Shown here piece after piece: positions 28,417 to 36,924 of a stretch of 64,000 nt of DNA. A program made the translations under genes and the position numbers. The notes beneath the pieces were generated by a model that worked only from the letters and a program-made list of their open reading frames with translations, did not search any database and was not told where the DNA came from. Origin of the DNA: Stenotrophomonas maltophilia D457 (GTDB lineage Bacteria; Pseudomonadota; Gammaproteobacteria; Xanthomonadales; Xanthomonadaceae). Location: positions 653,001-717,000 of the forward strand of contig NC_017671.1 of the NCBI RefSeq assembly GCF_000284595.1. The letters run 5' to 3'. The number at the start of each line of letters is the position of its first letter. Position 1 is the first letter of the stretch.

Positions 28417-29598
28417 ATGCCTATCATCCAGTCCCTGCTCGACACCGACCTGTACAAGTTCACCATGATGCAGGCGGTGCTCCACCAGCACCCCGGCGCC
28501 CAGGTGCAGTACCGGTTCAAGTGCCGCACCCCCGGCATCGACCTGGCAAGCTACATCGCCCAGATCGATGAGGAAATCGACCACCTGTGCAGCCTGCGTT
28601 TCAGCGACGCTGAACTGGACTACATGCGTGGCCTGCGCTTCGTGAAGCCGGACTTCGCCGATTTCCTCGGCCTGTTCCATCTGGACCGCAAGTACATCCA
28701 GCTGCGTGCGTCGACGGCCGTGCCCGGCGAGATCGAGCTGGACATCACCGGCCCGTGGCTGCACACCATCCTGTTCGAAGTGCCGCTGCTGGCGATCATC
28801 AACGAAGTCTGGTTCCGCAACACCACCACGGCCGACTTCGCCGAAGGCGAGCGCCGCCTGCAGGCCAAGGCCGCGCTGCTGCGCGATACCCCCGGTTTCG
28901 AGCACTGCCGCATCGCCGACTACGGCAGCCGCCGCCGCTACTCGCGTGACTGGCATGCCCGCCTGCTGCCGCTGCTGCGCGACGCGCTCGGCCCGCAGCT
29001 GGTCGGTACCAGCAACGTCCACTTCGCGCGCCTGTATGGCATGACCCCGCACGGCACCATGGCCCACGAGTACCTGCAGGCGTTCCAGGCGCTCGGCCCG
29101 CGCCTGCGTGATTCGCAGGTGGCAGCACTGGAATCGTGGGCGCGCGAGTACCGCGGCGATCTTGGCATCGCGCTGTCCGACGTGGTCGGCCTGGACGCGT
29201 TCCTGCGCGACTTCGACATGTATTTCTGCAAGCTGTTCGACGGTGTGCGCCATGACTCCGGCGATCCGTTCGACTGGGGCGACCGCATGCTGGCGCATTT
29301 CCAGCAGCGCCGGGTCGATCCGCGCAGCAAGGTGCTGGTGTTCAGCGATGGGCTCGACATCGCCAAGGTGATGCGGCTGTACGACTACTTCCGCGGTCGC
29401 TGCCAGGTCGCGTTCGGCGTTGGCACCCACCTGACCAATGACCTCGGCCCGACGCCGCTCAACATCGTCATCAAGATGGTCCGCTGCAACGGCCAGCCGG
29501 TGGCCAAGCTCAGCGATTCGCCGGGCAAGAGCATGTGCGACGACCCGGGTTACCTGGCCTACCTGCGCCAGGTGTTCGAATTGCCGCAGCCGGAGTAA
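28417..29598 (+). CDS. pncB: Nicotinate phosphoribosyltransferase PncB
   Basis: Converts nicotinate and PRPP to nicotinate mononucleotide in the NAD salvage (Preiss-Handler) pathway, cytoplasmic. 393 residues, close to the 400 of E. coli PncB. It starts [20 protein letters not shown]; the [11 protein letters not shown] motif is diagnostic. The conserved [22 protein letters not shown] segment contains the His that is autophosphorylated in this family. [15 protein letters not shown] and GVGTHLTND line the PRPP site. Single gene, 101 bases after a SMAG palindrome. Confidence 0.96.
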   Translation: MPIIQSLLDTDLYKFTMMQAVLHQHPGAQVQYRFKCRTPGIDLASYIAQIDEEIDHLCSLRFSDAELDYMRGLRFVKPDFADFLGLFHLDRKYIQLRASTAVPGEIELDITGPWLHTILFEVPLLAIINEVWFRNTTTADFAEGERRLQAKAALLRDTPGFEHCRIADYGSRRRYSRDWHARLLPLLRDALGPQLVGTSNVHFARLYGMTPHGTMAHEYLQAFQALGPRLRDSQVAALESWAREYRGDLGIALSDVVGLDAFLRDFDMYFCKLFDGVRHDSGDPFDWGDRMLAHFQQRRVDPRSKVLVFSDGLDIAKVMRLYDYFRGRCQVAFGVGTHLTNDLGPTPLNIVIKMVRCNGQPVAKLSDSPGKSMCDDPGYLAYLRQVFELPQPE

Positions 29599-29614
29599 TA
29601 CCGGCCTGCAGGGC

Positions 29615-29980
29615 TTACAGGTAGTCGACGACCACCAGGTAGGCGCCCTGCAGCGGCTGCTGCTTCGAAGCCTGCACGCTGTAGCGCTCGGAGAAGGCGA
29701 TATCGCCGGCGCGCATCGCGCTGGCCGACACCGACAGCTTCTGGCCCTGGCGCTTGCCGTCACGCAGCGTCGCCGCCTGGCCATCGGCCAGTGCCGTCAC
29801 GGCCACCGTCGAGCCCTTGGCCGACGGTGGGCAGGCCGCCAGGCTCAGCTCACCCTGGGACAGGTTCGTCGTGCAGCCCGGCTCGGCGATACGGCCGCTG
29901 AAACGGATGCTGCCGCTGCTGGCCTGGGCCAGCGCACTGACGGACATCAGGGCCACGCACAGCAGAATGGAGTTCCTCAT
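29615..29980 (-). CDS. Small secreted pilin-like protein
   Basis: 121 residues with a clear signal peptide (MRNSILLCVALMSVSALAQA) and a mature start, SSGSIRFSGRIAEPGC, that resembles the N-terminal strand of chaperone/usher pilins. Two cysteines (EPGC, LAACPPS) could form the usual disulfide, and the C-terminus ends GAYLVVVDYL with the penultimate aromatic pattern of pilins. At about 100 mature residues it is much shorter than SMF-1. It is divergent from the SMF-1 operon across a 459-base region, so a role as accessory or minor fimbrial subunit is likely but unproven. Confidence 0.6.
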   Translation of the reverse strand: MRNSILLCVALMSVSALAQASSGSIRFSGRIAEPGCTTNLSQGELSLAACPPSAKGSTVAVTALADGQAATLRDGKRQGQKLSVSASAMRAGDIAFSERYSVQASKQQPLQGAYLVVVDYL

Positions 29981-30439
29981 GACACGTTCTCTGGTTCGGT
30001 GTGTCCTAGTTAGCGACAGGATCGATCAACCTTTAATAGGACGATTCCGAATCTGCTAGGGCCATCACCAAGAAAGAGTGATGCGCATCAAAGAAGCCAA
30101 ATTCCCCCTGAAAAATGCCTGTTTCCGCGCGTGCCGAACGCGTCGCGCAATGCGACATCCCCAGTCGTTTGTAGCGTGACCGGACCCCGCGTCAAATCCC
30201 CCGCACCCCGAGGCTGTGATTTCGCCTAACACGTCACATTTAAGGCGTCAATGAATTGGCGTTCAGAAAAATAATGAGACTTTCATCACAGTTGTGCCTA
30301 TACTTGCGTCACGGATTCAGGGAGAGGTATGTCCGAGTCCGGCCACAGGTGAGACGCAAGGATGGGTCTTGTTAGCCCGGCAGTGCTCCTTGCTTCCTCC
30401 TCTACTTCTCATCTCTTCAGTAGGGTTAGGTAAAAGCGA
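29981..30439. promoter_or_regulatory. Divergent, AT-rich control region of the SMF-1 fimbrial operon
   Basis: 459 bases with no gene between the pilin-like gene and smf-1, much richer in A+T than the coding DNA, as usual for fimbrial switches. A TATACT hexamer at 30299-30304 is a possible -10 for smf-1 with no good -35. It would give a leader of about 130 bases containing a pyrimidine-rich stretch. I found no flanking inverted repeats of the kind used by an invertible fim switch. Confidence 0.45.
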
Positions 30440-30979
30440 ATGCACAAGATGAACCTCATTGCCGCTCTGATGCTGGCCGCCGCTCCGCTGGCCGCCAACG
30501 CCGCCGACGGCACCATCACCTTCAATGGCAAGGTGACCGACAAGACCTGCACCATCTCGACCCCGGGCGGCAAGGACTTCGCCGTGACCCTGCCGACCGT
30601 GTCCAAGAACACCCTGGCCACCGCCGGTGCCGTTGCGGGCCGTACCCCGTTCGCCATCAACCTGACCAAGTGCAGCGCCGGCAACGTCGCCACCTACTTC
30701 GAGCCGGGTTCGACCGTCGACTTCAACAGCGGCCGCCTGGTCAACCAGGCCTCGGCCAACGCTGCCACCAACGTGCAGCTGCAGCTGCTGGGCTCGAACA
30801 ACCAGTTCCTGCCGATCAAGGCTGCCGGCGCTGGCCTGGCGCAGACCAACTCGCAGTGGGTCACCGTCGGCACCGACGGCTCGGCCGATCTGAACTACTA
30901 CGCTGAGTACTACGCCACTGCCGCCGCCACCCCGGGCGACGTCACCAGCAGCGTCAAGTACACGATCATCTACAACTGA
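30440..30979 (+). CDS. smf-1: SMF-1 fimbria major subunit
   Basis: Structural pilin of the SMF-1 chaperone/usher fimbria, which mediates adhesion and biofilm formation in S. maltophilia. 179 residues. Signal peptide MHKMNLIAALMLAAAPLAANA, then mature ADGTITFNGKVTDKTC, which matches the SMF-1 N-terminus as I recall it. Cys37 and Cys78 form the pilin disulfide, and the C-terminal strand SSVKYTIIYN carries the penultimate Tyr needed for chaperone binding. A second in-frame ATG at 30449 is also possible. First gene of a four-gene operon, followed by a strong hairpin that probably keeps the major subunit more abundant than the rest. Confidence 0.92.
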   Translation: MHKMNLIAALMLAAAPLAANAADGTITFNGKVTDKTCTISTPGGKDFAVTLPTVSKNTLATAGAVAGRTPFAINLTKCSAGNVATYFEPGSTVDFNSGRLVNQASANAATNVQLQLLGSNNQFLPIKAAGAGLAQTNSQWVTVGTDGSADLNYYAEYYATAAATPGDVTSSVKYTIIYN

Positions 30980-30997
30980 TCGTCGTCGTACCCGCAT

Positions 30998-31019
30998 TGG
31001 CCGGCGTACGCGCCGGCCA
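30998..31019 (+). other. Intercistronic hairpin after the major fimbrial subunit
   Basis: TGGCCGGCG-TACG-CGCCGGCCA, a perfect 9-bp stem 19 bases after the smf-1 stop, with no T tract. Such hairpins between the major pilin and chaperone genes commonly block 3' decay or cause partial termination. Confidence 0.55.
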
Positions 31020-31064
31020 GTGCTTCGCGGCCCCTGGCCACACCCCTCGAGCGTAGTACTTCCG

Positions 31065-31793
31065 ATGAAAGCAATCTTTCCCCGGGCGCTGCTGCTGGCA
31101 GCGTTCACGCTGCCCTTCTGCCAGAACGCTCTGGCCGGCGTGGTGGTCAACGGCACGCGAGTGATCTATCCGGCGCAGGCGCGCGAAGTGACCGTGCAGG
31201 TCGACAACGTGGGCGATTCGCCGGCGCTGGTCCAGGCCTGGATCGACAGCGGCGACGCCAACCAGACCGCCGACAACAGCGACGCCCCGTTTGTACTGAC
31301 GCCGCCGATCGCGCGTGTCGAGCCGGGCCGCAGCCAGGCGCTGCGCGTGATCTTCTCCGGTGCGCAGCTGCCGACCGACCGTGAGTCGGTGTTCTGGCTC
31401 AACGTGCTGGATGTGCCGCCGTCGCCCGACAACGCCGACAGCGGCGACCAGAATTACCTGCAGGTCGCGTTCCGTTCGCGCCTGAAACTGTTCTACCGGC
31501 CGCAGGGCCTGAAGGGCGTCGCCAACGACGCGCCGGCAGCGTTGCGCTGGACCCGCACGGGCGATCGCCTGCGGGTGGAAAACCCCAGCCCCTTCCACGT
31601 CACGCTGGCCGAAGTGCATGCCGTGACCGGCAGCAGCGAGAAGACCGTCGAGGACAAGGGCGCCATGGTCGCGCCGAAGCAGAGCCTGGAGTTCACCGCA
31701 CCGGCGGGCTCCGACCAGGTGCGCTTCATCACCATCAACGATTACGGCGGTCGGGTGGAGCACACGGTCCGCCTCGGCAGTACCGGGGGCTGA
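31065..31793 (+). CDS. Fimbrial periplasmic chaperone (PapD family)
   Basis: 242 residues, ATG 31065. Signal peptide ending CQNALA, then two Ig-like domains. Family marks are VVVNGTRVIYPAQAREVTVQV (subunit-binding G1/A1 edge), the invariant Arg in GTRVIY, the LPTDRESVFWLNVLDVPP motif (about 105-122) and a conserved Lys in RSRLKLFYRP. It donates a strand to pilin subunits in the periplasm and hands them to the usher. It lies 85 bases after smf-1 and 71 before the usher gene. Confidence 0.93.
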   Translation: MKAIFPRALLLAAFTLPFCQNALAGVVVNGTRVIYPAQAREVTVQVDNVGDSPALVQAWIDSGDANQTADNSDAPFVLTPPIARVEPGRSQALRVIFSGAQLPTDRESVFWLNVLDVPPSPDNADSGDQNYLQVAFRSRLKLFYRPQGLKGVANDAPAALRWTRTGDRLRVENPSPFHVTLAEVHAVTGSSEKTVEDKGAMVAPKQSLEFTAPAGSDQVRFITINDYGGRVEHTVRLGSTGG

Positions 31794-31864
31794 ACGCGCC
31801 GCGCCGGCCATGGGCCTGCGCATCCCGCCACCGCCGCCGTGCGGCGAATTGAAGGAATGTCAGT

Positions 31865-34450
31865 GTGATCGGAAACAGATTGACATTGTCGATCCACCAG
31901 GCGATCTGCCTGCTGGTTGCTGGCGTGGCCTGCCCAGGATGGGCGCTGGCTGCGCCGGCCAATCTCGGCGAACAGGCGCTGATGGCGCAGAGCGGTGCGG
32001 CCAATGCGCGTGCACCCGAGTCGGCCCAGTTCAACTCCAGCTTCCTCTCCGGCCAGGCCAAGCAGGTCGACCTGGCCTCCTTCACCAATGGCAACCCGAT
32101 GGTGGCTGGCACCTACCGTGTCGACGTCTACGTCAACGGCGGCTGGCAGGGCCGTCGCGATCTGCAGTTCAAGGCCGATGAGCAGGGCCGCGTCGACGCC
32201 TGCCTGCCGCTGCCGATGCTGGAAGAAATGGGTGTGGACAGCGAGGCCGTGCTGCTGCAGCAGGACCCGACGCTGCCGACCGACACGACCAGCTGCGTGC
32301 CGGTACAGCGGCGCATGGCCAATGCCTATGGCATCTATGACAGCGGCAACCTGCGCTACGACCTCAGCATCCCGCAGGTGTTCCTGCGCCGCGAGGCGCG
32401 CGGCTACGTCAATCCGTCGCTGTGGGACCGCGGCATCAACGCTGGCTTCGTCGGCTACAGCTTCAACGCCATCGACAGCGACAGCCGCGTTGAAGGGGGG
32501 CAGCGCAATCGCAGCGCCTACCTCGGCCTCAACGCCGGCCTGAACCTGGGAGGCTGGCAGTTCCGCCACGATTCCAACCTGACCTGGTCCGAAGGCAACG
32601 GCCGCCACTGGCAGAGCATTGCCACCTATGCGCAGCGCGGCATCCCGCAGGTGCGCGGCATGCTCACCATTGGTGAGGCCTACACCACGGGCGAGCTGTT
32701 CGATTCGATCGGCTACCGGGGTGCCAGCCTGGCCAGCGACGACCGCATGCTGCCCGATTCGCTGCGCGGTTACGCACCGGTCGTGCGCGGCATTGCCGAA
32801 ACCAACGCGCGCATCGAAGTGCGCCAGAACCAGCAGCTGATCTACTCCTCCACCGTATCGCCGGGCAGCTTCGTCATCGACGACCTGTACCCGACCGGCT
32901 ACGGCGGCGACCTGGAAGTGAGCGTGATCGAGGCCGACGGCCGCCGCCGCGAATTCAAGGTGCCGTTCGGTTCTGTGCCGCAGATGCTGCGCGAAGGCGT
33001 GTCGCGCTACTCGCTGACCGCCGGCCAGGTGCGCAACAAGCTGCTGGCCGATGAGCCGTGGCTGGTGCAGGGTACCTACCAGCGCGGCATCGGCAACCAG
33101 TTGACCCTGTACGGCGGCAGCGCGCTGAGCGAAGGCTACCTGTCGCTGCTGTACGGTGTCGGCCTGTCCACGCGCGTCGGTGCCTTCGCTGCCGACGTCA
33201 CCCATGCACGGACCTCGTTCGACCACTACGGCAGCCATACCGGCGCCAGTGTGCGGCTGAGCTACAGCAACATGATCGGCGAGACCGGGACCAACCTGAC
33301 CCTGGCCGCCTACCGCTACTCCACTGAAGGCTTCTACAGCCTGCAGGACGCGCTGTATGGCCGTGATTCGGACAAGCGCGGCATCGATCCGACCACCCGT
33401 GGCCGTCAGCGCAGCCAGTTCCAGGTAACGCTGAACCAGCCGCTGGGCCGACGTGGCGGTGCGCTGTACGTGACCGGCTCGGTGCGTGACTTCTACGACC
33501 GTTCCGGCACCTCCAAGCAGTACCAGGTGGGCTACAACAACGCCTGGCGCTCGGTGAACTACGGTTTCTCGGCGCTGCGCACCGAAGAAGGCGTGCTCGG
33601 CCGTTCCGATACCCAGTACCTGCTGTCGATGAGCGTGCCGCTGGGCCGGGGCACCCACCCGGTGTCGTTCAGCGCCGACCTTGGCGCGCGCGACCGCGGT
33701 GGCTACGACAACAGCCGCGTCGGCATCACCGGTTCGGCCGGCGTCGACAACAACTTCAGCTACGGCGTGGCCCTGTCCGATTCCCGCGAGGGTGGCACCA
33801 CTGCGGTCGGCAATGCCGAGTACCGCAGCCGCTACTCGGCGTTGAACGCCACCTACAGCCACTCGCGTGATTTCCGCCAGGCGTCGGTCGGTGCCAACGG
33901 CAGCGTGGTCGTGCATCCGGGCGGCTTCACCTTCACCCCGCAGCGCGGCGACACCATGGTGCTGGTCGAAGCGCCGGGCGCGCGCGATGCGATCGTCAGC
34001 AACGCGCCGGGCCTGCGCGTCGATGGCCGCGGCTACGCCGTGGTGCCGTACGTGTCGCCGTACCGCCTCAACACCGTCACCCTCGATCCGCAGGGCATGG
34101 CCCACGACGTCGAACTGGAAAGCACCAGCCAGTCCATCGCGCCGTTCGCCGGTGCCATCAGCTACCTGCGCTTCGACACCCGCAAGGGCAACGCGCTGCT
34201 GATCCAGGTGCGCAACGCCGATGGCCGCAGCATGCCGTTCGGTGCGCAGGTCAAGGACGAACAGGGCCAGCCGGTCGGCATGGTCAGCCAGGGCGGCCGC
34301 CTGTACGTGCGCAGCGAGAAGAACCAGGGCCAGTTGCAGGTCGAGTGGGGCGCCGGTGCCGACCAGCGCTGCACCATTGATTACCAGGTACCGGCGGGCG
34401 CCGATGCGTCCAAGACCGGCTTCATCCCGCTGGAGGCAGCATGCCGATGA
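31865..34450 (+). CDS. Fimbrial outer-membrane usher
   Basis: 861 residues, start GTG 31865 after GAAGGA. A signal peptide of about 30 residues ends GWALAA. The N-terminal chaperone-binding domain starts FNSSFLSGQAKQVDLASF. The 24-strand barrel with plug (SFVIDDLYPTGYGGDLEVSVIEADG, about 337-361) and two C-terminal domains with the Cys pair in DQRCTIDY and LEAACR complete the family layout. It secretes and assembles the SMF-1 pilus. Its last ten bases overlap the tip-subunit gene. Confidence 0.95.
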   Translation: MIGNRLTLSIHQAICLLVAGVACPGWALAAPANLGEQALMAQSGAANARAPESAQFNSSFLSGQAKQVDLASFTNGNPMVAGTYRVDVYVNGGWQGRRDLQFKADEQGRVDACLPLPMLEEMGVDSEAVLLQQDPTLPTDTTSCVPVQRRMANAYGIYDSGNLRYDLSIPQVFLRREARGYVNPSLWDRGINAGFVGYSFNAIDSDSRVEGGQRNRSAYLGLNAGLNLGGWQFRHDSNLTWSEGNGRHWQSIATYAQRGIPQVRGMLTIGEAYTTGELFDSIGYRGASLASDDRMLPDSLRGYAPVVRGIAETNARIEVRQNQQLIYSSTVSPGSFVIDDLYPTGYGGDLEVSVIEADGRRREFKVPFGSVPQMLREGVSRYSLTAGQVRNKLLADEPWLVQGTYQRGIGNQLTLYGGSALSEGYLSLLYGVGLSTRVGAFAADVTHARTSFDHYGSHTGASVRLSYSNMIGETGTNLTLAAYRYSTEGFYSLQDALYGRDSDKRGIDPTTRGRQRSQFQVTLNQPLGRRGGALYVTGSVRDFYDRSGTSKQYQVGYNNAWRSVNYGFSALRTEEGVLGRSDTQYLLSMSVPLGRGTHPVSFSADLGARDRGGYDNSRVGITGSAGVDNNFSYGVALSDSREGGTTAVGNAEYRSRYSALNATYSHSRDFRQASVGANGSVVVHPGGFTFTPQRGDTMVLVEAPGARDAIVSNAPGLRVDGRGYAVVPYVSPYRLNTVTLDPQGMAHDVELESTSQSIAPFAGAISYLRFDTRKGNALLIQVRNADGRSMPFGAQVKDEQGQPVGMVSQGGRLYVRSEKNQGQLQVEWGAGADQRCTIDYQVPAGADASKTGFIPLEAACR

Positions 34451-35478
34451 TTTCTTCCCGTGGCCGCAAGGCGCTGGCCGCGCTGGCCGTACTGGGCGGC
34501 GTGCTGCTGGCGCAGCAGGCCAGCGCCGCCTGCCGCATCCAGAACAGCTGGTTCATCGCCCAGGACGTGACCATGGACATGGGCCAGATCGTGATCCTGC
34601 CCAGCACCCCGGTCGGCGGTGTGATCAAGGAAATCAGTGAACCGATCACCCAGCAGAACAGCGTTGCCCGCTGCGATTCCTGGACCGGCGGTCGTTCGAT
34701 CGGTGAGTACGTCAACGCAGCGCAGAAGCGCCCCGTGGCCGGCTTCTCGAACGTCTATGAAACCGATGTGGCAGGCGTCGGCATCCGCCTGTACCGCGAT
34801 TCGGGTGCGATCCAGACCTACTACCCGCACTCGATCAACTTCGGTGGCGGTTCCGTGGTCAGCCTCATCGGTGGCCAGTTCCGCATCCAGCTGATCAAGA
34901 CCGCTGCGCAGACCGGTTCGGGCGTGATCGCGCCGAACGGCCGCTTCACCAACTACTACTTCGACGGCGATGGCCCCGGGCGCCCGGTACTGACCTCGAC
35001 GTTCAAGGGCTCGGGCACCACCGTGGTCAGCCCGACCTGTGAAGTGCAGGCCGGCAGCCGCAACATTGCCGTCGATTTCGGCAGCGTGCCCAACACCACC
35101 TTCACTGGTGTCGGCTCCAAGGCCGTTGATCGCGACTTCGAGATCCGCCTGAACTGCCAGGGCAGCAACGTTGCCGCCTACCAGAGCAAGATCGGCATCC
35201 GCCTCGATGCCGACCAGGACAGCTCGAACATGCCGGGCGTGCTGAAGCTGAGCGCGGCCAGCAACAGTGCCACCCGCATCGGCATCCAGATGGTCCAGCG
35301 CGATAGCAGCACCGAGCGTGAAGTGCGCTTCGGCCAGACCATCAGCGTTGGCACCACCGCGCCGGGTACCAGCGTCATGGCGCTGCCGCTGCGCGCGCGC
35401 TACGTGCAGACCCAGGCCGGTACGGTGGGCGCGGGTGTCGCAAACGGCCAGGCCACGTTCACCATCCAGTACGAGTAA
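34441..35478 (+). CDS. Fimbrial tip adhesin
   Basis: 345 residues, two-domain tip subunit of the SMF-1 fimbria. Signal peptide ends QQASA, followed by ACRIQNSW. The N-terminal half (about 30-195) is a presumed lectin domain with a disulfide to Cys near 80 and no recognisable sugar-binding motif. The C-terminal pilin domain starts at CEVQAGSRNIAVDFGSV (Cys200) and ends ATFTIQYE with the chaperone-binding aromatic pattern. It overlaps the usher gene by ten bases, the classic position for the adhesin. Confidence 0.88.
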   Translation: MPMISSRGRKALAALAVLGGVLLAQQASAACRIQNSWFIAQDVTMDMGQIVILPSTPVGGVIKEISEPITQQNSVARCDSWTGGRSIGEYVNAAQKRPVAGFSNVYETDVAGVGIRLYRDSGAIQTYYPHSINFGGGSVVSLIGGQFRIQLIKTAAQTGSGVIAPNGRFTNYYFDGDGPGRPVLTSTFKGSGTTVVSPTCEVQAGSRNIAVDFGSVPNTTFTGVGSKAVDRDFEIRLNCQGSNVAAYQSKIGIRLDADQDSSNMPGVLKLSAASNSATRIGIQMVQRDSSTEREVRFGQTISVGTTAPGTSVMALPLRARYVQTQAGTVGAGVANGQATFTIQYE

Positions 35479-35514
35479 GGCCGCCCCGGCGGCTGCCCCT
35501 GCTGCGTTCCGCCG

Positions 35515-35543
35515 CAACGTCGCCCGGCTCACGGGCGGCGTTG
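35515..35543 (+). terminator. Possible terminator of the fimbrial operon
   Basis: Stem CAACGTCGCCCG / CGGGCGGCGTTG with loop GCTCA, 36 bases after the adhesin stop. The following sequence is not T-rich, so it may be a simple 3' stabilising hairpin. The remaining 200 bases before wecB hold no recognisable gene. Confidence 0.45.
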
Positions 35544-35744
35544 ACTGCGTCTTGATCCTGCAACGATGAAGATCGATGCCACGACGCGCATACAGACGCC
35601 TTAGTGTGATGTATGTCGCGAATTTGGAGTTTCCTCATGAGGTGACCGTCTCCTGCCTGCGGGTGCTGGACGGCAACACCGAAAGGATCCAGACGTGGCT
35701 ACTGCTGCTTGCCCCCTTCCGCGCCGGCTTTCGGGAGCGCTCCG

Positions 35745-36920
35745 GTGAAGGTCCTGTCGGTGTTCGGCACGCGACCGGAAGCCATCAAGATGGGGCCGCT
35801 GGTGCGCGCCCTGGCACACGCTGCGGATATCGAATCGGTGGTCTGCATCACCGGGCAGCACCGGGCGATGCTCGACCAGGTGATGGCGCTGTTCGAGATC
35901 ACCGCCGACCATGACCTCGATGTCATGGTGCCCAACCAGACCCTCAATGGCCTGTGTTCCAGGCTGTTCGAACGGCTTGACGCGCTCTACACGCAGGTCC
36001 GCCCCGACTACGTGCTGGTGCATGGCGATACCACCACGGCGATGACCGCGGCCCTGGCCGCGTTCCATCACCGCATCCCGATCGGCCATGTCGAGGCCGG
36101 CCTGCGCACCGGCGACATCCACCGGCCGTGGCCGGAGGAGATGAACCGGCGGGTGATCGATGTGGTCGGCCATCAGTTGTATGCACCCACTCCCGGCTCG
36201 CGCGCCAACCTGGCCCGTGAGCATCTGGGCGGGCAGATCCTGGTCACCGGCAACACCGTCATCGATGCCCTGCAGCAGACCGTGCAGCGGCTGGATGCCG
36301 ATCCGGCACTGCGTGCGCAGGCCGACGAACCCTTCCATATGCTCGACCCCGGCCGCCGGCTGCTGCTGGTCACCGGCCATCGCCGCGAGAGTTTCGGCCA
36401 GGGCTTCGAGGACATCTGCCGTGCGCTGGCCGAGCTGGCACGGCGGCCGGACCTGCAGGTGCTGTACCCGGTGCACCTCAACCCGAACGTGCAGGGCCCG
36501 GTCAATGCCCACCTCGGCAACCTCGACAACGTGCACCTGGTGCCGCCGCAGGATTACCTGCGCTTCGTGCGCCTGATGCAGCGCGCCGACGTCATCCTCA
36601 CCGACTCCGGTGGCGTGCAGGAAGAAGCCCCGGCGCTGGCCAAACCGGTGCTGGTGATGCGCGATGTCACCGAACGGCCGGAGGCGGTCGAGGCCGGTGT
36701 GGTCACGCTGGTCGGCACTACGCCCTCGCGCATCGTCGATGCGGTCAACGCGGTGTTGGCACGCCCCCCGCAGCCGGCCCGCTTCGACCCCGATGCCAGC
36801 CCGTACGGGGATGGCCGCGCCAGCGCCCGCATCGTCGCCGCCCTGCGCGGTGCGCCCCTTCCCGAATTCTCGCCCGGCGTCCGCAGCAGCGGCGCCGTCC
36901 ACCCCATCCACGCGAAGTGA
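35745..36920 (+). CDS. wecB: UDP-N-acetylglucosamine 2-epimerase (non-hydrolysing)
   Basis: Interconverts UDP-GlcNAc and UDP-ManNAc in the cytoplasm. 391 residues from GTG 35745 (VKVLSVFGTRPEAIKMGPL), preferred because the family begins exactly here. Active-site marks are HGDTTT, GHVEAGLRTGD, the EEMNRR segment, GHRRESFGQG (catalytic His) and LTDSGGVQEEAP. The gene opens a compact operon with a BcsB-like gene (4-base gap), nfrB (6-base gap) and nfrA (overlap). This makes UDP-ManNAc supply for the NfrB polymer its likely job. In E. coli, WecB is needed for the N4 receptor glycan but is encoded elsewhere. Confidence 0.93.
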   Translation: MKVLSVFGTRPEAIKMGPLVRALAHAADIESVVCITGQHRAMLDQVMALFEITADHDLDVMVPNQTLNGLCSRLFERLDALYTQVRPDYVLVHGDTTTAMTAALAAFHHRIPIGHVEAGLRTGDIHRPWPEEMNRRVIDVVGHQLYAPTPGSRANLAREHLGGQILVTGNTVIDALQQTVQRLDADPALRAQADEPFHMLDPGRRLLLVTGHRRESFGQGFEDICRALAELARRPDLQVLYPVHLNPNVQGPVNAHLGNLDNVHLVPPQDYLRFVRLMQRADVILTDSGGVQEEAPALAKPVLVMRDVTERPEAVEAGVVTLVGTTPSRIVDAVNAVLARPPQPARFDPDASPYGDGRASARIVAALRGAPLPEFSPGVRSSGAVHPIHAK

Positions 36921-36924
36921 CGCC

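Noticed and set aside
29981-30439. Invertible phase-variation switch for the SMF-1 operon
   Set aside because: I could not find paired inverted repeats bounding a promoter segment, and no fim-type recombinase gene is nearby.
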